Source of the DNA: Spirochaetaceae bacterium | Lineage (GTDB): Bacteria; Spirochaetota; Spirochaetia; PWKH01 | DNA: 16,851 bases | Assembly (NCBI GenBank): GCA_003557605.1 | Contig: PWNW01000317.1 | Coordinates: forward strand, 1-16,851 | Reading direction: 5' to 3' | Shown: positions 7,076 through 13,949 of the stretch, piece after piece | Numbering within the stretch: the stretch's first letter is position 1 | Layout of the letters: each line of letters starts with the position of its first letter | Notes under the pieces: model-generated | Databases searched by the model: none | The model's input: only the letters and a program-made list of their open reading frames with translations | Told to the model about the DNA's origin: nothing | Position numbers and translations under genes: made by a program

Positions 7076-8332
7076 TTACCGGTTACGATCCAATGGAATG
7101 CGTATGCATGCTTCTGTGCCGTGCTCTTCAGAGCTGACAATGTCCGCAGAACCGTTATGCAGTTCTGCGATGCGTTTGACAATAGTCAGACCGAGTCCGC
7201 TTCCTGGAGTGTTTCTGGCGAACTCACCCCTGAAGAGCCTGTCAAACACCCTGGGAATCTCATGCTGGGGAATTGGAGTGCCGTAATTATGCACCGATAT
7301 TTCTGCATGCCTATCGGTTTTTTCAATGCGTACTGAAACAGATGTACCAGATTGTGCATGCCGTACTGCATTAGAAATGAGGTTGGAAACAGCCCGATAG
7401 AGAAGCTGCTCATCAGCATGAAACTGGAAAGGATCACTGTTAACAGGTGAAAGGGCATCTGGAAATCGGGCAGAAAGCTCCTGAATGAACAGCAGGGAAT
7501 CTATTGAGGAAATATTAAGATGCATCTCCGGCGATTCCAGTTTCATCAGCGTTTCCAGATCATGAATGAGCATTTCCATGCGGTACAGTTCCTTGGATGC
7601 CTTTTGAATTCGTTCAGTCGTTACTGGAAATACTCCGTCCAGCATTGCTTCAAACTGTGCCTTCATGGAAGCTGTTGGTGTTCTCAGGTCATGGGCGATG
7701 TCCTGGGCCCACTGAGATCTGATAACCTGTTCATGCTGGAGAGATTCCTGAAGAGTATTGACAGACCTTGCTATATTAGCAATTTCCTCAAACCCCCGTT
7801 CGTCTGCTTTTGCCTGTGAATTTCCTTGTATCATATCTTCAAGGGAGGATGAAATTCTCTGGGCAGGCCGAGAGAGTTTCCGGGAAAAGTAGGCAGCCGC
7901 CGCAAGAGAAATCACCAAAGCAAGCAGTAATCCGATAGACAGCACTGTAACCATGGTGTCAATCAGCTCCCTGCTTGAAGAGCTGCTTCGGAAGCTTATC
8001 TGACCGGTGCTGTAGTAGCCGATAATCCTTCCTCCATCCTTTAGGACCCTCAGTTCATTCTCCTGCTGTATTCTTCCCCTTCCGCTCCCTCTGTTTGATG
8101 CAGCGAGGTTTCCCGTATCGTCATAGACGGTTATTGGTATTTCCTGGGGAAGAGGCGGCGGGTCATCGGAAATAAGTATCTGCCTTGCAGTTTCTTCTAT
8201 TGCTGCAATCCTCAGAGTCTTCCATTGTCCTTCAGAGTGGGTATAGCCGAAATAGATTAATCCCAGAAGCAGCACTGTCTGAAGCAGAAATGCTGACAGA
8301 AACAGTATGAAGGTGCGCTTTACCAGCGTCAT
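7076..8332 (-). CDS. Membrane sensor histidine kinase
   Basis: The sensor of a two-component system whose partner is the OmpR-type regulator just upstream. At 418 aa it has normal class I kinase length. TM1 (about 8-29) and TM2 (about 127-149) enclose a sensor loop of about 97 residues outside the membrane, with no cysteine and no recognised domain. A HAMP linker (about 150-200) leads to the H-box with phospho-acceptor H214 (AQDIAHDLRTPT). The ATPase domain has the N-box N317-LISN-AVRHA, an F-box (VFDRLFRG) and GSGLGL at 377-382. The G1 box reads VHNYGTPIP, with N349 where aspartate is common. The ATG overlaps the regulator stop as ATGA, so translation is coupled. Placement after an Fe-S membrane protein and a lipoprotein suggests that it senses redox or envelope state; this is inference. 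Confidence 0.95.
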   Translation of the reverse strand: MTLVKRTFILFLSAFLLQTVLLLGLIYFGYTHSEGQWKTLRIAAIEETARQILISDDPPPLPQEIPITVYDDTGNLAASNRGSGRGRIQQENELRVLKDGGRIIGYYSTGQISFRSSSSSRELIDTMVTVLSIGLLLALVISLAAAAYFSRKLSRPAQRISSSLEDMIQGNSQAKADERGFEEIANIARSVNTLQESLQHEQVIRSQWAQDIAHDLRTPTASMKAQFEAMLDGVFPVTTERIQKASKELYRMEMLIHDLETLMKLESPEMHLNISSIDSLLFIQELSARFPDALSPVNSDPFQFHADEQLLYRAVSNLISNAVRHAQSGTSVSVRIEKTDRHAEISVHNYGTPIPQHEIPRVFDRLFRGEFARNTPGSGLGLTIVKRIAELHNGSADIVSSEEHGTEACIRIPLDRNR

Positions 8333-9036
8333 GAGGAAGATGTCCTTCCAGTAAACCGGTATCCAAAACCCCGTACTGTCTCAATCCAATGAGCAGTATG
8401 AAGTTTTGCCCGAATATTCTTAATATGGGTATTTACGCTTCGTTCAGATCCTTCAGCAAGATACCCGAGACAGGTTCCCAGAACCTGTTCCCTGCTGATA
8501 ACCATTCCTTCGTTTTCTGCCAGATATCGGATGATCTTCCATTCTGCTGCGGTAAGAGATATCTGTGTGCCGTTTTGAGTGCATGTATGTGCTTTATCAT
8601 CAAAGGTGAGGATATGCAGTAAGCCGTTTTCTTCAAGACTCCAGCTTTTCAGCACATCAGCAGGCGCTGCTTCCGGTGTTGTGCGGGAAAGAATTTTTCG
8701 GACCCGCAGCACCAGTTCCCGCATGGAAAAAGGCTTTACCACATAGTCGTCAGCACCAAGTTCTAGGCCCGTGATGCGGTCCGACTCTGAAGAACGGGCG
8801 GTAAGAAAAAGAATAGGAACATGGTGGGCCTTCCTGAGGCGTCGGGCAAATAGAAACCCGTCACCGTCTGGAAGCATGACGTCAAGGATCAGCAGATCAG
8901 GACTGGTCATTCGAACTGCAGTATCCGCACCTTGGAGCCGGTCAAACCGGGTTACCTCGTGGCCTTCCACCTCAAGGTAACCCTGAAGGGCCTCTGCAAG
9001 ACTTTCATTATCTTCTATGATGAACAATTTCGCCAT
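8329..9036 (-). CDS. OmpR/PhoB-family response regulator
   Basis: A DNA-binding transcription regulator activated by phosphorylation from the kinase encoded next. The receiver domain (1-120) has the acidic pocket E8-D9, phospho-acceptor D52 (LLILDVMLPDGDG), switch T79 and K101 (VVKPF). The C-terminal winged helix (about 135-235) ends in the family signature SVNTHIKNIRAKL...IETVRGFGYRF. Start ATG 9036 has GAGGAG about 6 nt upstream and lies 2 bp after the Fe-S gene stop. The kinase gene overlaps its end by 4 bp. Family members bind direct repeats about 11 bp apart. GGTAAAGA repeats with 11- and 22-bp periods lie before this operon and before the exported-protein gene at 5983 and are the best candidate sites. 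Confidence 0.96.
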   Translation of the reverse strand: MAKLFIIEDNESLAEALQGYLEVEGHEVTRFDRLQGADTAVRMTSPDLLILDVMLPDGDGFLFARRLRKAHHVPILFLTARSSESDRITGLELGADDYVVKPFSMRELVLRVRKILSRTTPEAAPADVLKSWSLEENGLLHILTFDDKAHTCTQNGTQISLTAAEWKIIRYLAENEGMVISREQVLGTCLGYLAEGSERSVNTHIKNIRAKLHTAHWIETVRGFGYRFTGRTSSS

Positions 9037-9038
9037 CC

Positions 9039-10172
9039 CTACTCCTCTATTTCTATGGAAAAAAACAGCACTACCTGTTCACGAATAAACCCGACAGTAA
9101 TATGCTCGTGCTCAATATCTTCTTCAATATCAAAGAGCATAGTCTCTCCGTCATAGGCCTCCGGCAGGCCAAGCAGTTCGGTAAGTTCATGGTACTCTAT
9201 TCCCATCAGGCGGGCAAGCTCACCGATAGTGATGACAGGAGAAATGCTGTCTGGATCAAATACTGCTGCCTGGGTTTCTTCCCTGATTCCCCCAGGAAGA
9301 TACAATCCTCCTGCACGGGCTGCAGTCAGGGGAGAAAAAAACAGTACAAACACCAGTGCCGCAGCAGCGGCTCCGTGTGACGGACCAGTTGTGCTAAGTG
9401 CTCCCTTAACCGGACATACATCAATACATCTGCTGCATCGGGTGCACCTGCTGTCGGCAACAGTTGAGGCTTCCTGAACTGCAATATGAGCGTGGCATGC
9501 TCTGCTGCATTTTTTGCAGTTGATGCACAGCTCCTCTAATTTTCGTATTTTGAACAGACTGATCTTTCCCAGTACTCCAAGGAGCACACCATAGGGACAG
9601 AGCCATCTGCACCATGGGCGTTCATAGAAGAGGGACAGTATCACTATCAGCAGCAGCACCACGACTGCCGTGGCAGAAACTGCGGAACTCCAGACATGAA
9701 TGAAAGCATATGACGGATTGATTACATCAAAGTTGAAGGAAATGATTCCAAATACTGAAAGACCTATGAATGCAATAAAGATGTATCGAAGTGAACCAAG
9801 AGCAGCATCAGCTTTTTTGGGGATTGGGCGGTTATATGACTTCTTGAACAGCTTCTTTCCCGCTTTACCGACCCATTCCTGCAGTGACCCTAAAGGGCAC
9901 AGATAGCTGCAGAACACTGCACCGAAAAGCAGGGTTATAAGCAGCACCCCGGAGAGAACCCATAGATGTGACCTCTCCGGACGCAGCAGGGAAGATGGAT
10001 CTGCTGTGATTCGGAACAGAGTCTGAACAGCTCCAATGGGACAGAATCCCTGAAGTTCAGGGAAAAACCGGGCTAAAGCGTGCTGCATGCTGCGAAATGC
10101 CGCCCCGACAGCAATGATCATCACCATGAGTATCTGAACAACAATCCTGGGCTTAATTGAAAGCAGTTTCAT
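9039..10172 (-). CDS. Polytopic 4Fe-4S ferredoxin-type protein (NapH/NosR-like) with extra exported C-terminal domain
   Basis: A predicted membrane electron carrier. Five membrane helices are likely (about 10-29, 69-91, 128-148, 163-182, 268-287). The family CX3CP motifs are at C88-C92 and C188-C192, beside cytoplasmic loops, as in NapH and NosR. Two complete 4Fe-4S clusters follow: C216-C219-C222-C226, then C243-C246-C249-C253-P. In NapH-like proteins the ferredoxin part ends the chain. Here helix 5 ends in an ARA-G signal-like stretch and an acidic domain of about 85 residues follows (ITIGELARLMGIEYHELTELLGLPEAY...), which topology would place outside the membrane. Start ATG 10172 has AAGGAGG 7 nt upstream, inside the end of the lipoprotein gene. 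It likely links quinols or a cytoplasmic donor to a periplasmic acceptor; the partner is unknown. Confidence 0.9.
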   Translation of the reverse strand: MKLLSIKPRIVVQILMVMIIAVGAAFRSMQHALARFFPELQGFCPIGAVQTLFRITADPSSLLRPERSHLWVLSGVLLITLLFGAVFCSYLCPLGSLQEWVGKAGKKLFKKSYNRPIPKKADAALGSLRYIFIAFIGLSVFGIISFNFDVINPSYAFIHVWSSAVSATAVVVLLLIVILSLFYERPWCRWLCPYGVLLGVLGKISLFKIRKLEELCINCKKCSRACHAHIAVQEASTVADSRCTRCSRCIDVCPVKGALSTTGPSHGAAAAALVFVLFFSPLTAARAGGLYLPGGIREETQAAVFDPDSISPVITIGELARLMGIEYHELTELLGLPEAYDGETMLFDIEEDIEHEHITVGFIREQVVLFFSIEIEE

Positions 10173-10174
10173 GA

Positions 10175-10603
10175 TCAGCCTCCTTCAGACACGAGGAAAA
10201 TGAGCTCACCCTGGTACCCTTCACGGGTACAGATCCGAAGCACTTCAAGAATCCAGCTGCCGGACTGCTGAGCAGTAAATGAGAGGGTTCCTGTTTTCGT
10301 TCTCGATGAAGAATCTTCCCACAAGGGCTGGTCAAGCAGAATCAGCGGTTGGGTCTCTCTCTGCACCCGCCACCGTGCACCGTCAAGGAGAAACAGGGTT
10401 CCCTCAGGGCCTAGGGGACAGGAACGGTGATCCTCCCAGTAAGAAAGACTGAGGGTATATGTTTCACCTTGATGAAGTACTATGGGAGTATCTGTTGATA
10501 CCTCCTGTTCTGTTCCTGATGAGTTTGTGAGAGTATAGGTAAACTCACATGCCGGCAGGACTGCAGCAGCAGTAAGCATAACCATTGTAAGCAGTATTCG
10601 CAT
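10175..10603 (-). CDS. Predicted lipoprotein, Ig-like beta fold, function unknown
   Basis: The first gene of the operon with the Fe-S protein and the two-component system. The 142-aa product has a lipoprotein signal peptide with lipobox L16-P17-A18-C19. The mature part is beta-strand-like (FTYTLTNSSG, VLHQGETYTLSLSYW, GTLSFTAQQSGSWILEVLR) and resembles small Ig-fold domains such as chagasin-like inhibitors, though I see no diagnostic motif. Two further cysteines, C62 and C125, could form a disulfide or bind a metal. Start ATG 10603 has AGGAGG about 6 nt upstream. The stop lies 2 bp before the Fe-S gene start. GGTAAAGA repeats lie 45-75 bp upstream. A periplasmic partner or sensor subunit for the redox protein is a reasonable guess only. 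Confidence 0.8.
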   Translation of the reverse strand: MRILLTMVMLTAAAVLPACEFTYTLTNSSGTEQEVSTDTPIVLHQGETYTLSLSYWEDHRSCPLGPEGTLFLLDGARWRVQRETQPLILLDQPLWEDSSSRTKTGTLSFTAQQSGSWILEVLRICTREGYQGELIFLVSEGG

Positions 10604-10648
10604 GGCTAACCTCCTGATGAGAATATGGACTGCAAGCCGTTTGCCGAG

Positions 10649-10678
10649 GGTAAAGAACGGGTGTTTTTTTGGTAAAGA
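10649..10678 (-). promoter_or_regulatory. GGTAAAGA direct repeats before the lipoprotein operon
   Basis: Two identical octamers GGTAAAGA (plus-strand reading, 10649-10656 and 10671-10678) lie 22 bp apart, two helical turns. The middle position keeps only a partial match (GGT...), so a degenerate third copy is possible. No good -35 hexamer is seen for the minus-strand operon, while CATATT (10623-10628 on plus as AATATG) could be a -10, as expected for an activator-dependent promoter. Confidence 0.5.
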
Positions 10679-10719
10679 TCATACTGAAAATCTCTGTACA
10701 GCTTCCAATTCGGTTAGAA

Positions 10720-10748
10720 TTGCGTAAAGAGAGCTTTCACAGTATACT
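10720..10748 (+). promoter_or_regulatory. Promoter of the Nudix gene
   Basis: TTGCGT (10720-10725) and TATACT (10743-10748) are separated by 17 bp, close to sigma-70 consensus. The start codon lies 30 bp after the -10. The promoter is divergent from the lipoprotein operon and 42 bp from its GGTAAAGA repeats. Confidence 0.65.
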
Positions 10749-10778
10749 GCACCCGAACATGTTTTTTGTGAGGAAGAT

Positions 10779-11357
10779 ATGAATGAAGATCATCGGCATC
10801 TTTTCTGGGAGACCAGGGAGCGCCGGAAACTGCAGGACTGCAGAATATTCACTGTGTACAGCGTAGACCGCGAGTCAGCGCAAGGTGCCAAGGGGAGTTT
10901 TATCCAGATAGATGCCCCCGATTGGGTAACGGTTATTCCGCTTTTCGAGCATCACTCTGGAGAAAAACACTTTCTAATGGTGAATCAGTACCGCCATGGA
11001 AATGAGATGATTACCAGGGAATTCCCTGCCGGCATCGTTGAAACCGGAGAGCCGGAGGAACGTGCTGCATACCGGGAGCTGCTGGAAGAGACCGGGTATG
11101 AAGCTGGAGAACTGATACAGCTTGGTTCTGTTTCTCCAAATCCCGCATTTATGGGAAATAGGGTAACAACTTTTCTTGCACGGGACCTTAAGCAGGTACA
11201 GGAACAGAACCTTGATGAGTTCGAAATGATTGACGTGGTCCCTGAGCCGGTAGACCGGGTTATTGCACAGATGGGTTCAGGCATATATGACAACGGCATC
11301 ATGATGATTTCCCTTCTGCTCTATCTGAAATGGGCGGGAATGATCATAAGAGGCTGA
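10779..11357 (+). CDS. Nudix hydrolase, ADP-ribose pyrophosphatase-like
   Basis: A cytoplasmic Nudix enzyme, most likely cutting ADP-ribose or another nucleotide sugar to AMP and a sugar phosphate. The full Nudix box GX5EX7RELLEETGY runs from G85 to Y107. It is preceded by the QYRHGNEMITREFPAG segment (70-85) typical of ADP-ribose pyrophosphatases. Length (192 aa) fits that group. GAGG (10770-10773) lies 5 nt before the ATG. It has its own promoter and is followed after 45 bp by a gene that seems to have its own promoter too. The exact substrate cannot be read from sequence; GDP-mannose hydrolases look similar. Confidence 0.92.
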   Translation: MNEDHRHLFWETRERRKLQDCRIFTVYSVDRESAQGAKGSFIQIDAPDWVTVIPLFEHHSGEKHFLMVNQYRHGNEMITREFPAGIVETGEPEERAAYRELLEETGYEAGELIQLGSVSPNPAFMGNRVTTFLARDLKQVQEQNLDEFEMIDVVPEPVDRVIAQMGSGIYDNGIMMISLLLYLKWAGMIIRG

Positions 11358-11387
11358 GAAAAACCATAGTGTATATGTGTTTTTGTA

Positions 11388-11396
11388 TGCTATACT
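11388..11396 (+). promoter_or_regulatory. Extended -10 promoter giving a leaderless transcript
   Basis: TGCTATACT matches an extended -10 element (TGnTATAAT-like). It ends 6 bp before the ATG at 11403, so transcription should start at or within a base or two of the start codon. No -35 of note is present, as is common for extended -10 promoters. Confidence 0.55.
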
Positions 11397-11402
11397 TTTT
11401 TT

Positions 11403-12380
11403 ATGGGCAGAAGAATTTTTCATCCGGAAATATTTCAGGGCAACCTGAAAAAGAAATCGTACTTTGAGGGATGGTACTTTAAGCACAGCACACCTGCAGA
11501 CAGCTCTGGGTCCGCGCAAAAGGTGGTTGCGGTTATTCCTGGCATTTCGCTGGTGCACGATGATGACCGTCATGCATTTATCCAGATACTTACCTCCGAT
11601 CACAGCAGCTGCTATATTCCCTTTGACATTCGTGATTTTTATGCAGAAAAAAACCGATTCTCCGTGCAGATCGGCAGCAATCATTTTTCAAGAAAGGGCA
11701 TGACCCTTTCTATCGATCATCCTGATATCTCAATTTCCGGTACATTGGAATATGAGGGGACAGTCCCTTTCCCGGTTACTCTTGCATCACCTGGCATCAT
11801 GGGATGGTACGGATATGTTCCATTTATGGAGTGCTTTCACGGAGTCGTTTCTATGAACCATACAATCAGGGGATCATTGACGGTACGGGGAGAAGCGATA
11901 TCATTTACCGGAGGGAAGGGCTATATAGAGAAAGACTGGGGAACTTCATTTCCAAAGAACTACATCTGGGCACAGAGCAATGATTTCCCTGATAAAAGAG
12001 TTTCCTGTATGCTTTCTGTCGCCTCCATTCCATGGCTCAGAAGGGAGTTTGCCGGGTTCCTGTGTTTCCTGCATACCGGAGAGGAGCTGTACCGGTTTGC
12101 CACCTACACCCGTTCAAGCATCAAAGAGCTTGCAGTTTCCGACAGCACTGTTTCAATCCGCATCAGCGATTCAAGGTATGATATGTGGATGCGCATCAGC
12201 AAGCAGGACGGAGGATCACTGGCCGCCCCGAACAGAGGTACCATGGACCGATATATCAAGGAAAGCGTAGTCTCAGGGATGCGCATTACATTGAAGGACA
12301 AGCAGGGAAAAATGCTGTTTGATTCAACCGGGGAACCCGGAGGATTTGAAATAGTCGGAGATATCGACAAACTGGTCTAA
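11403..12380 (+). CDS. Tocopherol cyclase family protein
   Basis: A homologue of plant and cyanobacterial tocopherol cyclase (VTE1), which closes the chromanol ring of vitamin E. Bacterial members in non-photosynthetic species have no established role. The family blocks are clear: HPEIFQG and YFEGWYFK (7-27), GWYGYVPFMECFHGVVSMNH (134-153) and GGKGYIEKDWGTSFPKNYIW (170-189) with AQSNDF after it. At 325 aa it is a complete single domain without signal peptide. The ATG at 11403 has no ribosome binding site. No start codon occurs upstream in frame before the stop TAG at 11367, and HPEIFQG belongs to the family, so this start is well fixed. A -10 element ends 6 bp before it, pointing to leaderless mRNA. 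The 3' end overlaps the convergent radical SAM gene by 57 bp. Substrate unknown; a membrane quinone or lipid derivative is possible. Confidence 0.88.
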   Translation: MGRRIFHPEIFQGNLKKKSYFEGWYFKHSTPADSSGSAQKVVAVIPGISLVHDDDRHAFIQILTSDHSSCYIPFDIRDFYAEKNRFSVQIGSNHFSRKGMTLSIDHPDISISGTLEYEGTVPFPVTLASPGIMGWYGYVPFMECFHGVVSMNHTIRGSLTVRGEAISFTGGKGYIEKDWGTSFPKNYIWAQSNDFPDKRVSCMLSVASIPWLRREFAGFLCFLHTGEELYRFATYTRSSIKELAVSDSTVSIRISDSRYDMWMRISKQDGGSLAAPNRGTMDRYIKESVVSGMRITLKDKQGKMLFDSTGEPGGFEIVGDIDKLV

Positions 12381-13877
12381 GCATTCACGAATCAGAAGGG
12401 CATCAACTTTTCCCTCGCTGACTTCACAAGGACCTGACGAGCCCTTGAGATACGTATGAAGTTTCTTAGTTCTCAGAATTTCAGAAAACAGATGATCCTC
12501 CTCTGGAGTCCTGCGCTGATGCACTGCAAGATTTAGCAGCCGGGAAAGCCTGAACAGGGAGACCATTTCTTTTGTGGTCAGCGTGTTTGCCCATGGGTAC
12601 AGGGATGATCCCGCGCACAGGCAGGTATCCTTGTACAGAAACAGTGCTGCATCGGTAAATCCCTTCAGCCCGGGAACGGCATAGAAGGGAGAAATCCCTG
12701 CGGTAACCCCCAGGGATGCGAGAAAGCGCATCGTCTCCAGGGCATGGTCACGGGTATCGCCGGGATGGGCAATTATGGCATATACCACCGCCGGGACGGC
12801 TGATTGTGTAAGATAACGGCAAAGCTCCTGCAGGTGTTCAAGATGGATGGGCCGTCGCATGGTCTTGGATGACTCGGCGGAGACAATGCCTGCTGAAAGG
12901 TTAAACTGCCGAAACCCTAGGCTGATCAATGATTCGGCAAGGGGAACGGAGAGAAAACGGTAATCTATCCCGTTCTCTGCAGTAAAGGACATATTCGGAA
13001 ATCTCTGCTTTAGTACAGAGAGGAGTTCAATCAGATAGTCGGGATCTGCAGCAAGATTATCATCTTCTATGCTGAGAGAGGGAGGCAGTGAACCCGGCGT
13101 CTGTTCAATAGTATGTACTATCTTCTCAACGGCTTTGCCTAAAGGCGGAATCCTGAATGCTCTTCCATGTGAAAACTCAGCTGAGCAGAACAGGCAGTGG
13201 AGGGGACATCCCCGGGACAGGCTTGCTGAGAAGCGGCGGAATGTCCTGTTGGAGGAAATGAACCCGCAGGTGGGAATGATTTCCTCCGAGGGACAGACTG
13301 CATCAAGCGGTCCAGGATGAGGATGTATCTGAACATTGAGGGCCTGCACTTCTTCTCTGGTTACGTGAGGTGAGATGCTTGACAGCAGCGCAGGTAGGGA
13401 TATCTCTGCTTCACCCCTGAGAACAGCATCTGCATCTTCCAGGAATTTTCCGGGAAAGCATGAGGGCCCTGCTCCTCCGAGAATGATAGGTACGGAGTTC
13501 ATGAGATTTCTGCATGCACGGATTGTTTCAAGAGCCTGATCCCCATACGCGTAGGCAAAGCTGGAAATGAGAACCAGTTGAGGATTGGTCTGCATTACTG
13601 CTTCAGCACATGATGCTGCATCGGTGCCGAACCGCTTTCTTTTCGTAAAAAAGGCAATGGGGCCGTATTCCTCAGGAATTATTACCTGATTGAGATATTC
13701 AAGCTGATTACCCAGGAGAAGGGATTTCGGATTTCGTGTTTTAGACCCATCTACAAGCACCGCCTGATGACCATGGAAAGTAAGAATTTCCATCACCGCT
13801 GAAGCGCCAAGCGGAGCGCTTCTCATCGGCGAATGATAAAAATCCTCTACCGGAGGAATAACTACGGTTACTCTCAT
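12324..13877 (-). CDS. B12-binding-type radical SAM protein
   Basis: A radical SAM enzyme with an N-terminal Rossmann-like domain of the cobalamin-binding type. I chose ATG 13877 (517 aa) over 13883, since AAGG (13884-13887) lies 6 nt before it. The N-terminal part begins MRVTVVIPPVEDFY, then PLGASAVMEILTFHGHQAVLVDG and ILGGAGPSC, as in such domains. No DXHXXG motif for base-off cobalamin is seen, so it may not bind B12. The 4Fe-4S/SAM motif is C224-PLH-C228-LF-C231, followed by the barrel (IEDDNLAADPDYLIELL, PGDTRDHALETMRFL). Reaction unknown; such proteins methylate or rearrange lipids, tetrapyrroles or other substrates. It starts only about 20 bp beyond the terminator of the ABC ATPase gene, so its transcription may rely on readthrough. 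Its end overlaps the tocopherol-cyclase-family gene tail to tail. Confidence 0.88.
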   Translation of the reverse strand: MRVTVVIPPVEDFYHSPMRSAPLGASAVMEILTFHGHQAVLVDGSKTRNPKSLLLGNQLEYLNQVIIPEEYGPIAFFTKRKRFGTDAASCAEAVMQTNPQLVLISSFAYAYGDQALETIRACRNLMNSVPIILGGAGPSCFPGKFLEDADAVLRGEAEISLPALLSSISPHVTREEVQALNVQIHPHPGPLDAVCPSEEIIPTCGFISSNRTFRRFSASLSRGCPLHCLFCSAEFSHGRAFRIPPLGKAVEKIVHTIEQTPGSLPPSLSIEDDNLAADPDYLIELLSVLKQRFPNMSFTAENGIDYRFLSVPLAESLISLGFRQFNLSAGIVSAESSKTMRRPIHLEHLQELCRYLTQSAVPAVVYAIIAHPGDTRDHALETMRFLASLGVTAGISPFYAVPGLKGFTDAALFLYKDTCLCAGSSLYPWANTLTTKEMVSLFRLSRLLNLAVHQRRTPEEDHLFSEILRTKKLHTYLKGSSGPCEVSEGKVDALLIRECLDQFVDISDYFKSSGFPG

Positions 13878-13895
13878 GGGCATCCTTGGACAGCA

Positions 13896-13927
13896 GAAAA
13901 ACGGCCGTCCATGAAACAGGACGGCCG
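13896..13927 (-). terminator. Intrinsic terminator of the ABC ATPase gene
   Basis: On the minus strand CGGCCGTCC and GGACGGCCG form a perfect 9-bp GC-rich stem with an 8-nt loop, followed by TTTTT (13901-13897). It lies 22 bp after the ATPase stop codon. The ribosome binding site of the next gene begins 9 bp later. Confidence 0.88.
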
Positions 13928-13949
13928 GGTTTCTGTCAGACAGTTTTTG

